This document shows, one piece after another, positions 56,289 to 58,038 of a stretch of 58,038 nucleotides of DNA. The DNA comes from an uncultured delta proteobacterium. GTDB lineage: Bacteria > Desulfobacterota > Desulfobulbia > Desulfobulbales > Desulfocapsaceae. Below the pieces are notes generated by a model. The model worked only from the letters and a program-made list of their open reading frames with translations, did not search any database and was not told where the DNA came from. The DNA lies in NCBI GenBank assembly GCA_903901335.1, contig CAIUQR010000153.1, positions 1 to 58,038 on the forward strand. The letters are read 5' to 3'. The first letter of the stretch is position 1. Each line of letters begins with the position of its first letter. The position numbers were made by a program, and so were the translations under genes.

Positions 56289-56855
56289 ATGAGTCATTTT
56301 ATTGAAAAACTCTATACGAACAGGCTGATGTTGCGAAAGGTCCGGCAATCTGATCTGGCTCTTCTGGTGCAATGGAGCCAGTCGAAGGATTCTTATGGGG
56401 ATTATTTGTCGCCGGAATTTTTCGAGTTGCACCACTTACAACAAAAGCTTGATTCCGGCGTCCTCTGGAACGACGAGGAAAAGATATTTCTGATTGAACG
56501 GCGGCGCGATGCGATCCCTTTGGGAACCATCCATTACTGGCAACCTCCCGGAAAAGTCGATACCGTGACGGTGTCGGTGAAGATTGCTAATTTCTCCGAA
56601 AGGAACAAGGGATATGGCACGGAAGCGCAGAAATTTCTTCTTATCTATCTTTTCGATAAGATCGGTGTAAAACGGGTTGAGATGTATACGGATATCGACA
56701 ACCTTGGTCAACAAAGGTGTCTGAGAAAACTCGGTTTCCGCCTGGTGGAGTCACTGACCTACGATGATCTGCACATCAAGCGGACGGGGAATTTGTACCG
56801 GCTTGATGTGTCTCATTATTCTGAAGAGCTTATTTATCGATTTCACTATGAATAG
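56289..56855 (+). CDS. GNAT-family acetyltransferase (188 aa)
   Basis: Fits the RimJ/RimL type of [21 protein letters not shown] at the start, [10 protein letters not shown], then the acetyl-CoA binding segment [18 protein letters not shown] and the C-terminal [17 protein letters not shown]. It transfers acetyl from acetyl-CoA to an amine of a protein or small molecule. The start is uncertain: ATG 56289 (MSHFIEKL) gives the family's usual length; ATGs at 56271 and 56235 are alternatives, and 56199 falls in the terminator hairpin. The stop codon overlaps the next gene's start by 8 bp, pairing it with a deacetylase. Confidence 0.87.
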   Translation: MSHFIEKLYTNRLMLRKVRQSDLALLVQWSQSKDSYGDYLSPEFFELHHLQQKLDSGVLWNDEEKIFLIERRRDAIPLGTIHYWQPPGKVDTVTVSVKIANFSERNKGYGTEAQKFLLIYLFDKIGVKRVEMYTDIDNLGQQRCLRKLGFRLVESLTYDDLHIKRTGNLYRLDVSHYSEELIYRFHYE

Positions 56856-57876
56856 CAAGTTCGGCCTTCTCTATGACAACCGCTATTTCGGTCATGCCAT
56901 CGAACAGTTTTCTCATGAAAACCCGGAGAGAATCAGGCACCTCTATACAACCATCCAGGAAAAGTACAGCGATCGCTTCCGCCTGTTTTCGCCAAAAGAG
57001 GCGACCATTGAGGATATCGAGGCGGTTCATTCGTCTTTTTATCTGGAACAGATCCGGGAGCATGCCGTCCTGGCCGATCCGTATTCCTACGATCGGGATA
57101 CCTACCTGATGGAGGACTCGTTTGCAACGGCGCAGCTTGCCGCAGGAGGATGCCTGGAGATCGCCGATGCGGTCATGGGCGGCGATCTCGACTACGGATT
57201 TGCGCTGATACGTCCGCCGGGCCACCATGCCGAACCGGGGCGGGGAATGGGCTTCTGCATTCTGAACAATATCGGGATCACGGCAAAATACCTGCAGAAG
57301 AAATATCAAATGAACCGCATCCTCATTGTCGATTTCGACGTCCATCATGGTAACGGCACCCAGGAGGTCTTTTACGATTCCAATGAGGTTCTGGTGGTAT
57401 CCCTGCATCAGAAGGGATTGTTTCCGTTTACCGGGACACCTCAGGAGGTCGGCAGGGATAAAGGGGCCGGCTACACCATCAACGTGCCGGTCTTTCCGCA
57501 ATTTGGAGATTGTGAATACACCTTTCTTCTCGGCCGGTTGCTGCAGAGCATCGTCGAACAGTACATGCCCCAGATCATTCTGGTCTCGGCCGGGTTTGAC
57601 GGGCATAAAGATGATACTATCAGTGCCACACTCCTCTCCACCCAATGGTATGGAATCGTCACGACGATGCTGCGGCAGTATGCCCGGGAGTCATGCGATA
57701 ACAGACTGATTTATATTCTTGAAGGAGGTTATAATCCGGTTTCTCTCGAGGGGGCCGTCCTGGCCACCCTTGAGAGCTTTCTGGCACCTGAGGTGCCGAG
57801 AATCGGCGTCATGTACACGGAACGGGCCGACCGGCTCCTCAGAGATCATCCTCTGCGGGAATACTGGACACTTTAG
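56848..57876 (+). CDS. histone deacetylase superfamily protein, AcuC-like (342 aa)
   Basis: All hallmarks of the zinc-dependent deacetylase family are present: RPPGHHAEPGRGMGFCI (tandem His of the active site), VDFDVHHGNGTQEVFY (zinc ligands Asp and His), VSAGFDGHKDD (third zinc ligand) and ILEGGYN near the C-terminus. The length matches AcuC and acetylpolyamine amidohydrolases. The start at ATG 56848 ([10 protein letters not shown]) overlaps the acetyltransferase gene by 8 bp. Likely removes acetyl groups from lysine side chains or from a small acetylated amine. The paired acetyltransferase suggests a reversible modification circuit. Confidence 0.93.
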   Translation: MNSKFGLLYDNRYFGHAIEQFSHENPERIRHLYTTIQEKYSDRFRLFSPKEATIEDIEAVHSSFYLEQIREHAVLADPYSYDRDTYLMEDSFATAQLAAGGCLEIADAVMGGDLDYGFALIRPPGHHAEPGRGMGFCILNNIGITAKYLQKKYQMNRILIVDFDVHHGNGTQEVFYDSNEVLVVSLHQKGLFPFTGTPQEVGRDKGAGYTINVPVFPQFGDCEYTFLLGRLLQSIVEQYMPQIILVSAGFDGHKDDTISATLLSTQWYGIVTTMLRQYARESCDNRLIYILEGGYNPVSLEGAVLATLESFLAPEVPRIGVMYTERADRLLRDHPLREYWTL

Positions 57877-58038
57877 CGAGGTTACTGATGTATTCTTTAT
57901 CTGAAGTTTACCGTTTTTTAAAAACGTTGGTCGAGGGTCAGGCGGGATCGCCCGCGCACGGACATGGAAAATATTCTTTAAATTCAGCAAGATGCTGACG
58001 AAAAACAGCTATACGTAAGTATTTGAAATTACGCGATA
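57877..58038. other. window end, no gene seen
   Basis: 162 bp with several short inverted repeats: CGTTTTTTAAAAACG near 57910-57926, GCGGG-ATCG-CCCGC near 57942-57955, and CAGCA-AGA-TGCTG near 57988-58000. The second, GC-rich one might be part of a terminator after the deacetylase gene, but no T-run follows. Confidence 0.35.

Overview
The window looks like one chromosomal segment of a free-living, Gram-negative, probably anaerobic bacterium. The mix of many PAS-rich sensor kinases, a soluble multi-PAS chemoreceptor, a PhzE-type fused anthranilate synthase and an ECF nickel/cobalt importer resembles Desulfobacterota (Desulfobulbales-like) genomes. That assignment is an impression from gene content, not a computed placement. 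No rRNA, tRNA or CRISPR array was found.

Layout. (1) 1-1764: the tail of a truncated PAS protein and two small cysteine-containing membrane proteins. (2) 1780-12054, minus strand: a four-gene bacterial alpha-2-macroglobulin operon (yfa/mag type) with an unusual YfaP-YfaT fusion, an A2M carrying a CTEQ thioester motif, and a YfaQ-like protein that reads as three peptidoglycan/peptidase-like modules. (3) 12676-14896: yciB, convergent with thiM-thiE, which has a clear TPP riboswitch and a near-consensus promoter. (4) 15113-24938: an accessory island with a single-chain restriction-modification-specificity protein, a RhuM-family protein, an IS4-family insertion sitting exactly on the rhuM stop codon, a Fic protein, a small conserved protein and a SWIM zinc-finger protein. 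(5) 25076-27197, minus: a fused PhzE/TrpE-TrpG enzyme preceded by a Trp-containing leader peptide and a strong terminator, i.e. a classical attenuator. (6) 27603-36627: five signalling genes (HDOD-GAF kinase, two hybrid kinases, an NtrC-type regulator, a receiver protein with a zinc ribbon). (7) 36874-41155: a CbiM/NikM-CbiQ-CbiO metal importer, then an SthA-like flavoprotein. (8) 41254-49901, minus: an AT-rich, tightly overlapping surface-glycan cluster (methyltransferases, SDR-GT2 fusion, split transketolase, large membrane proteins), bordered by an IS3 transposase remnant at 50138-50440. (9) 50781-56174: a small protein, a triple-CheW protein and a soluble chemoreceptor with seven PAS domains, six of them in an exact 366-bp tandem period. 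(10) 56289-57876: an overlapping GNAT acetyltransferase and histone-deacetylase-family gene pair.

How the parts fit. The A2M operon is likely an envelope-protection module: a periplasmic protease trap plus cell-wall-active partners. The riboswitch and the attenuator show thiamine and tryptophan synthesis controlled by their end products. The sensory blocks (6) and (9) are rich in PAS domains, several with conserved cysteines, which suggests sensing of redox state, metals or small molecules. The acetyltransferase/deacetylase pair suggests reversible protein acetylation, as in acuA/acuC of Bacillus. Blocks (4) and (8) carry the signs of horizontal transfer (IS elements, composition change, defence or surface functions).
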